Below are positions 9,041-18,171 of a DNA stretch of 52,990 bases, in pieces. Origin of the DNA: an uncultured Clostridia bacterium (lineage in GTDB: Bacteria > Bacillota > Clostridia > Christensenellales > CAG-314); NCBI GenBank assembly GCA_947053925.1, contig CAMRUG010000011.1:1-52990 (forward strand), in the 5' to 3' direction. Below the pieces are notes generated by a model. It was not told the origin of the DNA, did no database searches, and was given only the letters and a program-made list of their open reading frames with translations. The position numbers and the translations under genes are program-made. Position 1 is the first letter of the stretch. Every line of letters begins with the position of its first letter.

Positions 9041-10319
9041 TGTGTAATTCTCTCACCACCTTTTGAAAATAATCTCCGCGTTCGGAATAACTGCCGAATC
9101 TGTCAAAACTGGCACAGGCGTTAGACATCAAAACCGTGCCGCCGCCGTTTGTTTTAAGCATTTTGTAACAGTGATACGTTGCTAATTTTATATCGTTGAA
9201 TATCTTGACTTCGACATTGTATGCTCGGGCGCAAGAGGCAATTTCTTCTGCAGTTTCGCCCGCCGCAACAATATATTTTACGTTTCCGCCTATATTTTTA
9301 AATATAGGGTCAAAGGACTCGCATTTACCTGAACCGCCCAAAATCAACGCAAGAGGGCAATCGTAATTACTAAGCGCGCTTACAGTTGCATGAACATTTG
9401 TCGCTTTGCTGTCATCAACAAAAGTTACTCCGCAAAACGAATCTACAAACTGGATACGGTGAGGCAAAATTTTGTAAGACGCTATTGCATTAACCGAGAC
9501 CGATTCTTCTATTCCCAATATTTTAGATACTAATATTGCCGCTAATGCGTTAGATAAATTGTGCTTAGCAAGTTGAGAAACAGGCAATGCGTCTACAATT
9601 GTCTTTTCACCGTCAATATTTACAAGTATATTTTTTCCGTCGTAATAGCAATTAGCAGAACTGTTCTTCAGCGAATAGAACAATTTTTTACAAGAACACT
9701 TATCCGACAGTTTTAGCACAGTATCATCGTCTGCATTAAATATTGCATAAGACTCTTTTTGCTGATGAATATAGTTATTCAATTTGGCGTTTTTGTATGC
9801 GTCAAACGAGCCGTGATAATTTATATGGTCGCACGCCAAGTTAGTAAATACACTTATGTAAGGCGAAAAAGTTTTGCAGTCGGCAAGTTGAAAACTCGAA
9901 CTTTCCAATACGGTAATATCATCGTCTTGTATTTCAAAAATTTTGTCTGATAATGGTATTCCGCCGTTGCCGAGCAAATAAACTTTTTTTCGACTTTCGC
10001 TTAGTATATGCGCAATCATTTCGCAGGTAGTTGTTTTGCCGTTTGTCCCCGTAACCGATACTACCCGTCCTTTTAAATAACTTTGACAGAATTCCAATTC
10101 GCCGATTACTTTTGCTCCTGCTTTTTTAGCAGTAATTACGCCGTCGGCATACGGACTTACTCCGGGACTCAATATAACTAAACTGTCTTTAGAAAAACTG
10201 ATATTTTTATCAAAGCCGCTATTATCATCGTAAAAACAAAACGGCTTTTTAAGTATTTCCAGCATTTTTTGCAGGCTTTTACCCGTTTTTCCGCGTCCGT
10301 ATATTATTATGTCAGACAT
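9021..10319 (-). CDS. murD: UDP-N-acetylmuramoyl-L-alanine--D-glutamate ligase
   Basis: MurD (432 residues from this ATG) adds D-Glu, the product of MurI, to UDP-MurNAc-L-Ala. The Mur-ligase P-loop is GTNGKTTT (about 91-98). The Rossmann-like N-terminal domain holds GRGKTGKS. Other conserved segments are LSSFQL, DDSKATN and LILGGSGK. An upstream TTG would add four residues, but GGAG lies six bases before this ATG, which decides the start. It begins one base after the mraY stop. Confidence 0.95.
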   Translation of the reverse strand: MSDIIIYGRGKTGKSLQKMLEILKKPFCFYDDNSGFDKNISFSKDSLVILSPGVSPYADGVITAKKAGAKVIGELEFCQSYLKGRVVSVTGTNGKTTTCEMIAHILSESRKKVYLLGNGGIPLSDKIFEIQDDDITVLESSSFQLADCKTFSPYISVFTNLACDHINYHGSFDAYKNAKLNNYIHQQKESYAIFNADDDTVLKLSDKCSCKKLFYSLKNSSANCYYDGKNILVNIDGEKTIVDALPVSQLAKHNLSNALAAILVSKILGIEESVSVNAIASYKILPHRIQFVDSFCGVTFVDDSKATNVHATVSALSNYDCPLALILGGSGKCESFDPIFKNIGGNVKYIVAAGETAEEIASCARAYNVEVKIFNDIKLATYHCYKMLKTNGGGTVLMSNACASFDRFGSYSERGDYFQKVVRELHSGEEKN

Positions 10320-10320
10320 A

Positions 10321-11313
10321 TTATTCTCCAAAACATAAAAGAATCAAGGCAATGCAAATTGTTACAACGCTGTACAGTACACATATTCTGGTTTCGCTCC
10401 ACTTCTTCTTTTGAAGATGGTGATGATACGGAGCCATAAGAAAAATACGCTTCCCCTTTGTGATTTTAAAATACGCAACCTGCATAATTACCGAAACGCA
10501 AGACACTACAAACATCAGTCCGAGTATAGGAATAAACAGACTCATTCTTGTAAAGATCGCGCTGCACGCCACCAGAGCGCCTAAGGCAAGCGAACCGGTG
10601 TCGCCCATAAATACCTTTGCGTCATTTACATTGAACAGCAAGAATGCCGTAAGCGAACCGCACGATATATAACAAAGCGTAATAACGTCTTTGGTTTGAA
10701 CATACGCGTAAGTATCCCCTATCTTTTCTAGCAGACGCAATTCGCGCGACAATAACGCTATCATTCCTGCAAGGAAACAAATTGTCGTACAGGTTGCAAG
10801 ACCGTCTATTCCGTCGGTAAGATTAACTCCGTTTGTACAAGCAAGGTAAATGAAGATAATTAAAGGAATTATCCAAAAGCCTATTTTTACTTGAATATCG
10901 CTGAACGGAATGCGGAGTTTGTCGCCGATTGCAACTTCTCCGTAAACGTACAATGCAACCAAAACCGCTATTGCAAGTTGTATTAGTATTTTTTGGTAAG
11001 CACGCAATCCCATATTATGCTTGTAACGCACTTTGATAAAATCGTCTAGAAATCCGACAATTCCGTAAGATACAAATACGGCAACGGCAACTGCCGTAGG
11101 TCTGTTTGACCAATGACAAAAAATTGCCGAAACCAATGTGATAGCAAGTATAAACGCTATTCCGCCCATTGTAGGCGTACCTTGCTTACTGCTGTGCTCA
11201 GTTACATATTGCAGTATCTCTTGCCCCGCTTTTGCTTTCTTAAGAATCGGCAGTAATAATCCGCAAAACAGCAAGCATACCGCGAATGCAACCAAAAAAG
11301 ACAACGAATTCAT
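10321..11313 (-). CDS. mraY: Phospho-N-acetylmuramoyl-pentapeptide transferase
   Basis: A polytopic membrane enzyme (330 residues, ten helices) that makes lipid I from UDP-MurNAc-pentapeptide and undecaprenyl phosphate. Motifs include GTPTMGG, DDFIKV, NLTDGIDGLA with the Asp residues that bind magnesium, GDTGSLALG and PYHHHLQKKKW. The ATG has GGAG four bases before it, and the gene starts eight bases after murE. The usual murF between murE and mraY is absent. Confidence 0.97.
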   Translation of the reverse strand: MNSLSFLVAFAVCLLFCGLLLPILKKAKAGQEILQYVTEHSSKQGTPTMGGIAFILAITLVSAIFCHWSNRPTAVAVAVFVSYGIVGFLDDFIKVRYKHNMGLRAYQKILIQLAIAVLVALYVYGEVAIGDKLRIPFSDIQVKIGFWIIPLIIFIYLACTNGVNLTDGIDGLATCTTICFLAGMIALLSRELRLLEKIGDTYAYVQTKDVITLCYISCGSLTAFLLFNVNDAKVFMGDTGSLALGALVACSAIFTRMSLFIPILGLMFVVSCVSVIMQVAYFKITKGKRIFLMAPYHHHLQKKKWSETRICVLYSVVTICIALILLCFGE

Positions 11314-11321
11314 ATTTCTCC

Positions 11322-12770
11322 TTATATTTCTTCATTATGTACTCTTTCCGTTTTCAATAAACTACGAACAATGTCTATATCCGAATAAGGGAATTTACGT
11401 CCTCTTATTTCCTGATATTCTTCCGCGCCCTTTCCGAGTATCGCAACGGTATCGTTGGCTTTTGCAATAGATAGCGCATACTCTGTTGCTTGACTTCGGT
11501 TTAGTATTACTTTATATTTGCAAGTAAGCCGTTCGTAAACGTCTCTTGCAATTTGCTTTGGATCTTCGTAACGCGGATTGTCATTTGTAAGAACTGCAAA
11601 GTCTGCATACTCGGACACTTTTTCTCCTATTAAAGGTCGTTTAAACTTGTCGCGATTTCCTCCGCAACCGAAAACAACTATAAGATTACCGTCCGTCGTT
11701 TTTTTCAAAAAAGACAAAATATTTTCAATACCGTCAGGAGTGTGCGCAAAGTCTATTACTATTCGCGCCCCGTCGGAACGTATCACCGTTTCGTTTCTGC
11801 CGCTTACCTCGTCTATTTTACCGACGGCATTCACAGCCGTATCTATATCTACCCCTAACGCTAAAGCGCAGGAAATTGCCGCTAGGGTATTATATACATT
11901 GAACTCTCCTGCCAAATGCGTAGACACTACCGCGCTTTGTCCGAATGCCGTCAATTTGTAGTCTGAACCTATTACGCCTATTTTAACTTCCGAAGCAACG
12001 ATATCAGCTTTACCGTTAACAGCGTATGTCGATGTAGGTACAATACCTGCAATTTCTTTACCCAATTCATCATCTACATTGACTATAGCGTTTTTAATAT
12101 ACCGTTTATTAAATATGCTCTTTTTTACTTTGGCATAATCTTCCATTGTGAGGAAAAAGTCTAAATGGTCCTGCGAAAAATTGGTAAAGATTGCAAAATC
12201 CGCACAAATTCCCTGCAACTTACGCAATGCAATAGCGTGCGCCGAAGCCTCCATAATTACAATATCTACTTTGTTTAAGTACATTTGCTTAAACCAGTAA
12301 TGCAACTCAATCGGATCGGGCGTAGTCAATGAATTACGGTGCCGCTGATTATTAAAAAATATTCCGTTCGTTCCTATCACTGCCGTATTGTATCCGGCAT
12401 CGCTTAATATAGAATCCAATACATAGGAGGTACTTGTTTTACCGTTAGTACCGACTATGTAGATTACTTTTAGTTTATCAACATAATTCTCGTAAAAATT
12501 TTTAGCCATTAAGCTCATTGCGGCGCGCACGTCTTCTACAACTATTTGCAATGCCTGCGTATCGAGTTGACGCTCACAAACTATTGCCGATGCACCGTCG
12601 CCGATAACTTTACGGAAAAAATTGTGTCCGTCATATTTATTACCTTTAATACAGAAGAATAAACAATTCGGTTTAACCTCCGAAGTATCCATAGCGAGAG
12701 AAGTAATATCGGGATTACCGTTTCCCACCACTTCGCAACAAACTCCGTTTAACAACTGTTGAAGATACAT
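11322..12770 (-). CDS. murE: UDP-MurNAc-tripeptide ligase, meso-DAP type
   Basis: MurE (482 residues) adds the third stem-peptide residue. The P-loop is GTNGKTSTSY. The specificity motif DNPRYEDP matches meso-diaminopimelate ligases (DNPR) rather than lysine ligases (DNPA). The HDH/Glu-type ending (GAEEYQEIRGRKFPYSD) is present. The frame is open up to a TTG at 12785, but GGAG seven bases before the ATG at 12770 supports this start. It follows a strong hairpin (12789-12823), so its expression may depend on read-through. Confidence 0.96.
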   Translation of the reverse strand: MYLQQLLNGVCCEVVGNGNPDITSLAMDTSEVKPNCLFFCIKGNKYDGHNFFRKVIGDGASAIVCERQLDTQALQIVVEDVRAAMSLMAKNFYENYVDKLKVIYIVGTNGKTSTSYVLDSILSDAGYNTAVIGTNGIFFNNQRHRNSLTTPDPIELHYWFKQMYLNKVDIVIMEASAHAIALRKLQGICADFAIFTNFSQDHLDFFLTMEDYAKVKKSIFNKRYIKNAIVNVDDELGKEIAGIVPTSTYAVNGKADIVASEVKIGVIGSDYKLTAFGQSAVVSTHLAGEFNVYNTLAAISCALALGVDIDTAVNAVGKIDEVSGRNETVIRSDGARIVIDFAHTPDGIENILSFLKKTTDGNLIVVFGCGGNRDKFKRPLIGEKVSEYADFAVLTNDNPRYEDPKQIARDVYERLTCKYKVILNRSQATEYALSIAKANDTVAILGKGAEEYQEIRGRKFPYSDIDIVRSLLKTERVHNEEI

Positions 12771-12783
12771 AATTTGACTCCGC

Positions 12784-12823
12784 AAAAAAATAATCTATAC
12801 GTTACCTTACCGTATAGATTATT
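12784..12823 (-). terminator. Strong hairpin with T-run between ftsI and murE
   Basis: AATAATCTATACG (12789-12801) pairs perfectly with CGTATAGATTATT (12811-12823), a 13-bp stem with a nine-base loop. On the minus strand it is followed by TTTTTTTG. The murE SD starts directly after the T-run, so no room remains for a promoter between them. It may be a partial terminator or attenuator. Confidence 0.75.
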
Positions 12824-12865
12824 TTATTTTATTGCGTTACTAAATATGATTAACGTATGGACAAA

Positions 12866-14620
12866 CTATTCAAGAGGTTCAATGTTTTTATAATTTATTA
12901 TTTCACGGAAAACTAATGCTGCGTACGGCGCGGCTACGATAGAACCGTAACTTTGTCCCTCTGGCTCGTCAACAATCATTAAAGCCAAATACTTCGGACT
13001 GCTTGCAGGAAAGAATCCTATAAACGAAGAAACGTATTTGCCCTGTGCCAGTGCGCCGTCAACAAACTTTTGCGCCGTTCCTGTCTTGCCGCCGACCTGA
13101 TACCCTTCGATTTTAGCGTTTTTTCCGCCGCCTTCCTCTACAACACGTTGAAGCATTGTAGCAATTTGCTTGCTTGTTTCTTGACTTACAGCCCTATCCA
13201 CTACTGTAGGATAAAAACTCTTTACCGTCTTACCTGTCTCGGAATCGCTGATTTCTTTTACCAAATACGGTTGCATCAGTAAACCGCCGTTTACTGCGGC
13301 GGCAGTCGCCATACACAGTTGCAACGCCGTTACGGCTATTGTTTGACCGAAACCTATGCGTGCAAGGTCTCCGTTGGTAACTGCCGATTTAGGAACAAGT
13401 ATTCCCGCCTGCTCACCGCTGAAATCTATACCCGTTACAGAACCGTACCCGAATTTATTTAAATATCCGTACATTGTCTCTTTGCCCAACGACAACGCTA
13501 TATCAGTAAAAATCGGGTTGCAACTGTTATTTAAAGCGTCGGATAAGTTCTGATTTGAATGCTTTCCGTTTGCGTGTTTTGTCCAGCAACTGATTTTAGA
13601 ACCGTCTATTATTCTTATTCCTGACGAATTGCCGAATATGTGTTCTGCCGAAAAAGCCTTAGGATTGCCGTTTTTATATTCTTCTAAGCACGCGGCAGCC
13701 GTAAGAACTTTAAATGTTGACCCCGGTTCATAGACGTCGGTTAAGAGAGTGTTTTTAGAATACTTCATCAGATAATCTAAATCATCTCTAGGTAAATTGT
13801 TCAAGTCCACACTCGGTTTAGACGCCATAGCCAATATTTCGCCCGTTGTAACGTCCAAAACTATACAGCGCGCCGCTTGCGGTTTCTGCTGATACATTGC
13901 CAATTCAAGAACGTTTTCTACAACCGATTGAATTACCGCATCGATAGTAAGCGTAACCGTCAGTCCGTTTACTGCAGGAATATATGTCATTGCACCGTCC
14001 TGCAATTCGCTTCCGACTAAATCGGTTTCTGTCAAAAGTTCTCCGTCCAGTCCTTGAAGATACTTATCGTAATACGCTTCAAGCCCAGTCTGCCCAACTC
14101 CGTCCGACGAAACAAAACCCAACACCTGAGATAAGAAGTCGCCGTAAACGTAACTGCGTATTCCTTCCGAAGCAAGATATATTCCGGCAAGATTATGTTC
14201 GCGGATTTGCTCTGCAACGCTTTGGGAAACCTGCCTTTTTAGAGTAACTTCCGACACACCTTTTTTTGTGAGTTTTTCGTATATGCTTTGATAATTTTTT
14301 TCTAATATTTCAGACAATACTTTGGCGCAGTTATCGGCATCTAAAACGCTTTTAGGACGGGCATAAACGCTGTAACCCGTTTTTGTCGTAACAAGCAAAT
14401 TGCCGTTTGTATCGGTAATATCACCCCGATACGCTTTTATCGGTAAATCCCGTTGCCATTGCTCTGACGCTTTTGCCTGTAAATCTTTACCCCAAATTAC
14501 TTGTATATACCCTAAACGCAAAAATATTACTAAAAGTAAAAAAATTGCCGCCACTAACAGTGTCAGCAATCTTTTTTTAGAAGTATAATAACTTTGTTGC
14601 AAATCAGCCCCCAAACGCAC
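12866..14620 (-). CDS. ftsI: Class B penicillin-binding protein (FtsI/SpoVD type)
   Basis: A septal transpeptidase of 584 residues. It has a short cytoplasmic tail, one membrane helix (about 18-40), the PBP dimerisation domain starting RGDITDTNG and a transpeptidase domain. Active-site motifs are STFK (301-304), SCN (366-368) and KTG near 508. No PASTA domain follows, unlike B. subtilis PBP2B or SpoVD. The GTG at 14620 overlaps ftsL. A TTG at 14602 with GGGGG five bases upstream is a plausible alternative start. Division versus spore-cortex role cannot be decided. Confidence 0.93.
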   Translation of the reverse strand: MRLGADLQQSYYTSKKRLLTLLVAAIFLLLVIFLRLGYIQVIWGKDLQAKASEQWQRDLPIKAYRGDITDTNGNLLVTTKTGYSVYARPKSVLDADNCAKVLSEILEKNYQSIYEKLTKKGVSEVTLKRQVSQSVAEQIREHNLAGIYLASEGIRSYVYGDFLSQVLGFVSSDGVGQTGLEAYYDKYLQGLDGELLTETDLVGSELQDGAMTYIPAVNGLTVTLTIDAVIQSVVENVLELAMYQQKPQAARCIVLDVTTGEILAMASKPSVDLNNLPRDDLDYLMKYSKNTLLTDVYEPGSTFKVLTAAACLEEYKNGNPKAFSAEHIFGNSSGIRIIDGSKISCWTKHANGKHSNQNLSDALNNSCNPIFTDIALSLGKETMYGYLNKFGYGSVTGIDFSGEQAGILVPKSAVTNGDLARIGFGQTIAVTALQLCMATAAAVNGGLLMQPYLVKEISDSETGKTVKSFYPTVVDRAVSQETSKQIATMLQRVVEEGGGKNAKIEGYQVGGKTGTAQKFVDGALAQGKYVSSFIGFFPASSPKYLALMIVDEPEGQSYGSIVAAPYAALVFREIINYKNIEPLE

Positions 14621-15224
14621 CGCTTAACCAATCGCACAACGCATCAAACCAGTTTGTTTGAATATTGAAATTTTGTGCGGGTCTTGTTTCTATCTCGGTG
14701 TACGTTTGCGTGTTGGATTCGGATGCGTCGATATAACCCAACTCGGTTGCTCTTTCTGCCATAGAAGCGTAATCTTCGGTTTTAATTTGTTCTGTCAACT
14801 CTGCCACTTTTGTTGCGACATCGGCGTATTCCGAATTAAGCGCGGTTGCCACACCAAAAGAACTGCTGACAGCCACACCGCATAAAGTTACGGCAAGTAT
14901 CAAACCTAAAACTACAATTGCATAACTTGCAATCATAACTTTAGTTTTAACATTGAGTTTAGACGCAACACAAGTTTGCTCCGAATAATTGCGGGCATAA
15001 CTCATATTAAGCGTTTGCGTAGACGGCATAACGTCTGCGGAAGCTATTGCCGCATCGGCATTATCCAATGCGCTTAACGCACCCAGTTTTTCCTGAATAC
15101 TGGACAAAGAAAATTCTTGATTATCTTGACTGAAGCGGTCAGCAGAATAAGACGTCTTTACATCAGAGTAAACGTCGACTTGCGCTTCGTTAGTTTGATA
15201 ATTTGTATCATGCGTCCATTGCAT
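14604..15224 (-). CDS. ftsL: FtsL-like bitopic division protein, divergent
   Basis: A 206-residue protein with one membrane helix at about 96-118, followed by an extracytoplasmic stretch of some 50 residues with coiled-coil character (SEYADVATKVAELTEQIK) and a short tail. Topology and the position between rsmH and ftsI are those of FtsL, which activates FtsWI. The roughly 95-residue Ser/Asn/Asp-rich cytoplasmic part is far longer than in known FtsL. Identity therefore rests on context, not on sequence. The SD AGGCGG precedes the ATG. It overlaps the annotated ftsI start by 17 bases. Confidence 0.65.
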   Translation of the reverse strand: MQWTHDTNYQTNEAQVDVYSDVKTSYSADRFSQDNQEFSLSSIQEKLGALSALDNADAAIASADVMPSTQTLNMSYARNYSEQTCVASKLNVKTKVMIASYAIVVLGLILAVTLCGVAVSSSFGVATALNSEYADVATKVAELTEQIKTEDYASMAERATELGYIDASESNTQTYTEIETRPAQNFNIQTNWFDALCDWLSGAFGG

Positions 15225-15248
15225 TATATTTCACCGCCTTTGATTTTA

Positions 15249-16178
15249 TCACTTTTTTTCAAAGATTCTTAGTTTTGCGCTTTGAGAGCGCGTATTTTCG
15301 TTTTGTTCCTGTTCAGAAGGAATTATAGGCTTTTTATTCACCAATTTTCCTATCGCCCTATGGTTGCATACGCATACGGGTATATTAGGAGGACATATAC
15401 AATCTGTAGATAAATCTGCAAAACAATGTTTTACTATCCTATCTTCTAACGAATGGAATGTAATTACCGCTATTCTGCCTCCGCTGCTAAGTCTTTTAAC
15501 AGCATCAACTAAAAAGTCATTTAAGCCGTCCAATTCGTTATTAACTTCAATACGCAATGCCTGAAAAGTTTTTTTTGCAGGATGCGATCCTTTTTTACGC
15601 GCTCCGTACGGAATAGATTTGTCTATTATATCTACTAACTGTCCGCAAGTTTCAATAACGTTTTTATTACGTTCGGCAACTATGTTGCGCGCAATTACTT
15701 TTGCAAAATTTTCTTCGCCGTAATCTCGTATTACCGTATACAGTCTGTATTCGTCGTAAGCGTTAACTACTTCTTTTGCCGATAAAGTTTGTTCGGAATT
15801 CATCTTCATATCCAGCGGCGCGTCATACGCCATATATGAAAATCCCCTGTCCGGATTGTCTATTTGATAGGAACTGACTCCTAAATCGGCTAGAATTCCG
15901 TCAACCTTGTCAATATTCAGTCCGTCTAGAATTTCCGGCAATTTTTTAAAATCGGAATGTATGTAAGTTACGTTGTTATCGCCTAGACGTTTTTTGCAAG
16001 CATTTAACGCTTCCATATCTTTGTCTATATCGATTAAGCGTCCGCATGACAACCGCTTTAAGATTTCATAAGAATGTCCGCCGCCGCCGGCAGTACAATC
16101 TACATATATTCCGTTCGGCTTAATATTTAACGCCGAAACGCTTTCTTCAAGTAAAACCGATTTATGCGCAAAAATCAT
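15249..16178 (-). CDS. rsmH: 16S rRNA (cytosine-1402-N4)-methyltransferase
   Basis: RsmH/MraW (309 residues) methylates N4 of C1402 in the 16S rRNA P site using S-adenosylmethionine. The SAM-binding loop is DCTAGGGGHS (about 28-37). Further family motifs are GILADLGVSS, DRGFSY, GSHPAKKTFQALRIEVN and ITFHSLEDRIVK. The ATG overlaps the mraZ stop as ATGA, showing tight translational coupling. The mraZ-rsmH order is the universal start of dcw clusters. Confidence 0.97.
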   Translation of the reverse strand: MIFAHKSVLLEESVSALNIKPNGIYVDCTAGGGGHSYEILKRLSCGRLIDIDKDMEALNACKKRLGDNNVTYIHSDFKKLPEILDGLNIDKVDGILADLGVSSYQIDNPDRGFSYMAYDAPLDMKMNSEQTLSAKEVVNAYDEYRLYTVIRDYGEENFAKVIARNIVAERNKNVIETCGQLVDIIDKSIPYGARKKGSHPAKKTFQALRIEVNNELDGLNDFLVDAVKRLSSGGRIAVITFHSLEDRIVKHCFADLSTDCICPPNIPVCVCNHRAIGKLVNKKPIIPSEQEQNENTRSQSAKLRIFEKK

Positions 16179-16624
16179 TTGGACATCGCCTTGTGCAAAT
16201 TACTGTACAAATCGTTTAAACCTTTTGCACTGCTGTCTTGTCCGGTACGGCGTGCAATGTAACGTTCTTCACTCCAGATTTCCACGCGGGATATTGCTCC
16301 TACAATACGTACGTCTTTTTTGATACCGCCGATATCTATCAAATCTTGCGGAATCATAAATCTTCCTTGCGAATCGGCTTCTACCGTTGCAGAATACTCT
16401 GCAATGCTACGAATCCATTCTGCCACCGCAGGATCGAACGAAGACCCCATTTCTTCTATTGCCTGAAGCATTTTCTGTTGTTCGTCGGCACCGTATACAA
16501 AAATACAGCCGTCCATACCGGGCATTAAAATATAACTGTTGCCCAGCTGCTCGCGATGTTTCGCGGGAAGACGTATTCTTTTTTTGTCATCCAACGTATG
16601 TTGTTGGTTGCCGACTAAAAACAT
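16175..16624 (-). CDS. mraZ: Transcriptional regulator MraZ
   Basis: MraZ (149 residues from ATG) has two AbrB-like swapped-hairpin halves. The first starts QQHTLDDKKRIRLPAK and the second EADSQGRFMIPQ. The protein forms rings and binds direct repeats in its own promoter to control the dcw operon. Three such repeats lie at 16671-16700. A TTG one codon upstream is also open, but the ATG gives the normal MFLVGN-like start. The SD AGGAG lies nine bases upstream. Confidence 0.95.
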   Translation of the reverse strand: MFLVGNQQHTLDDKKRIRLPAKHREQLGNSYILMPGMDGCIFVYGADEQQKMLQAIEEMGSSFDPAVAEWIRSIAEYSATVEADSQGRFMIPQDLIDIGGIKKDVRIVGAISRVEIWSEERYIARRTGQDSSAKGLNDLYSNLHKAMSK

Positions 16625-16655
16625 CAAATTACACTCCTAGATTTTTTGTACCTAC

Positions 16656-16700
16656 ATTCTAGCACACATTTTAACCATTTTCAACCATTTTCAACCATTT
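16656..16700 (-). promoter_or_regulatory. mraZ (dcw) promoter with three MraZ boxes
   Basis: Minus strand: -35 TTGAAA (16679-16684), 17-bp spacer, -10 TAGAAT (16656-16661) preceded by TG one base upstream (extended -10). Three direct repeats with core TGGTT at exact 10-bp spacing fill 16671-16700 and overlap the -35. The 10-bp period matches known MraZ operators. Binding here should block polymerase, giving autorepression (inferred). Confidence 0.8.
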
Positions 16701-17052
16701 TATTAAAATTTTTATTAAATAGTTTCAATTTGACACTATTTTACATTTAATAGCAAAAATATTCGAAGAATTATCGCGTTTAAAACAGTATTTTGTAAAA
16801 ATACGCGGATTCTAACCTATTGCAGTAACGGGAAAACGCTCTTTTGTTAAATTGCATTATCAAAATACTTATGAACGGCATTGCTGTACAAGGCTAATTA
16901 CGCAACCCTTATTTTTAATATTGTTTTATATCAAAACAATTTTACGATATTAAATACGAAAAAACTGTTGTCTAAAATAACTTAATTACTAAATAAAATA
17001 AAAATTAAACCTGATTCAGCCTGTTTATAATAAAATTAAATTTTCTTTAAAA
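16701..17052. other. AT-rich intergenic stretch
   Basis: About 350 bases upstream of the mraZ promoter. No open frame with SD, strong hairpin or RNA gene was recognised. Confidence 0.5.
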
Positions 17053-17089
17053 CAAAAAATTGCCTTGCCTAACAGCGGCTCGGCAATTT
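17053..17089 (-). terminator. Intrinsic terminator of the metallophosphoesterase unit
   Basis: AAATTGCC (17057-17064) pairs with GGCAATTT (17082-17089), and on the minus strand TTTG follows a continuous T-run from the stem. It lies 16 bases beyond the stop at 17106. Confidence 0.75.
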
Positions 17090-17105
17090 CAGGTAGAATA
17101 AATAA

Positions 17106-17801
17106 TCAAAGAATTTGCGTCAATTTATTTCCGACTAAATCACAACTTGTCAGATAAAAGTCTATGCCGAACTTCTTAAAGTACAAATTCGCCCGACATT
17201 CTTTTCCGTGCAAATGTCCGTACACTACCGTAGGAACGTTGTTAAGCACAAATTGTTTTATAAATTCAGATTCGTCATATCTTCCGTTGAACGGCGGATA
17301 ATGCATAATAGCAATTACCCTATCGTTTGGCTGACGCTGTTTGTTCATTGCCGCAAGCGACAGTTTTAATCTTTCGCTTTCGCGCAAGTATATTTTTTTG
17401 TCGTCTTGAGACAGATTGTCTCCGTCGGGACAAATCCAACCGCGCGTTCCGCATATCAATACGTCGTCAAACCGTATACAATCGTTTTGAAGGGCATAAA
17501 AACCGTTAGGAATGGAATTCCGAACTTGAGACAGTGTGTTCCACCAGTAATCGTGATTACCGCGCAAAATCACTTTGCGCCCCGGTAATTGCGCAACGCT
17601 TTCAAAATCAGTCAATGCTTCTTCCATTCGCATTGCCCAAGAAAAATCCCCCGGAAGCAACACAATATCGTCTTCCGTAACTTTTTCGCGCCAATCCTGA
17701 CAAATTATTTCAAAATAATTTTCCCACGATTTGCCGAAGATTTCCATAGGCTTATCACACGCGCCGGATAAATGCAAATCGCTTATTGCGTAAATTTTCA
17801 T
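17106..17801 (-). CDS. Calcineurin-like metallophosphoesterase
   Basis: A 231-residue soluble two-metal phosphoesterase with all signature blocks: DLHLSG (Asp8, His10), LLPGDFSW, RGNHDYWW, AIMHYPPFN and YGHLHG. It resembles the COG1768 group of predicted phosphohydrolases, whose substrates are not known. No signal peptide, so cytosolic. There is no clear SD before the ATG. A zinc-ribbon gene lies 42 bases upstream on the same strand and may be co-transcribed. Confidence 0.9.
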   Translation of the reverse strand: MKIYAISDLHLSGACDKPMEIFGKSWENYFEIICQDWREKVTEDDIVLLPGDFSWAMRMEEALTDFESVAQLPGRKVILRGNHDYWWNTLSQVRNSIPNGFYALQNDCIRFDDVLICGTRGWICPDGDNLSQDDKKIYLRESERLKLSLAAMNKQRQPNDRVIAIMHYPPFNGRYDESEFIKQFVLNNVPTVVYGHLHGKECRANLYFKKFGIDFYLTSCDLVGNKLTQIL

Positions 17802-17843
17802 AACGCAATTTTAACATAAAAATAGGTATTTGTCCATATATCG

Positions 17844-18056
17844 CTAACGGTTTTTGCGCTTTGTTCTACATTGCGCACACATAATATCGTCAATGCCTAT
17901 CGGATTCTTATCACAGTAAGGACATATCAATTGATCGTAACTTTCATCATCAAAAATGCTTTTTTTGCATTCCAACTCGTCCTTGCAAACCTTGCACAAT
18001 TCTTCGTCAAGCAATATATAATTAAGCCCGCAACGCGGGCATTTTTTGTATTTCAT
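17844..18056 (-). CDS. Small double zinc-ribbon protein
   Basis: A 70-residue protein with four CXXC knuckles: CPRC and CKVC in the first half, CPYC and CAQC in the second. This is enough for two zinc ribbons. The tail is basic (RTKRKNR). No catalytic domain is visible. Such small proteins bind nucleic acid or protein partners; the role is unknown. GGAG lies eight bases before the ATG. Confidence 0.8.
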   Translation of the reverse strand: MKYKKCPRCGLNYILLDEELCKVCKDELECKKSIFDDESYDQLICPYCDKNPIGIDDIMCAQCRTKRKNR

Positions 18057-18171
18057 AACTCAAACTCCAAATCTCTCACTTCAAATTATGAAATACGGCA
18101 AACAAGTGTTACATTGTTTAAATATTAACGACGCTTGTTTAATTTATTATCGGTTAGTTACAGGACACAAA

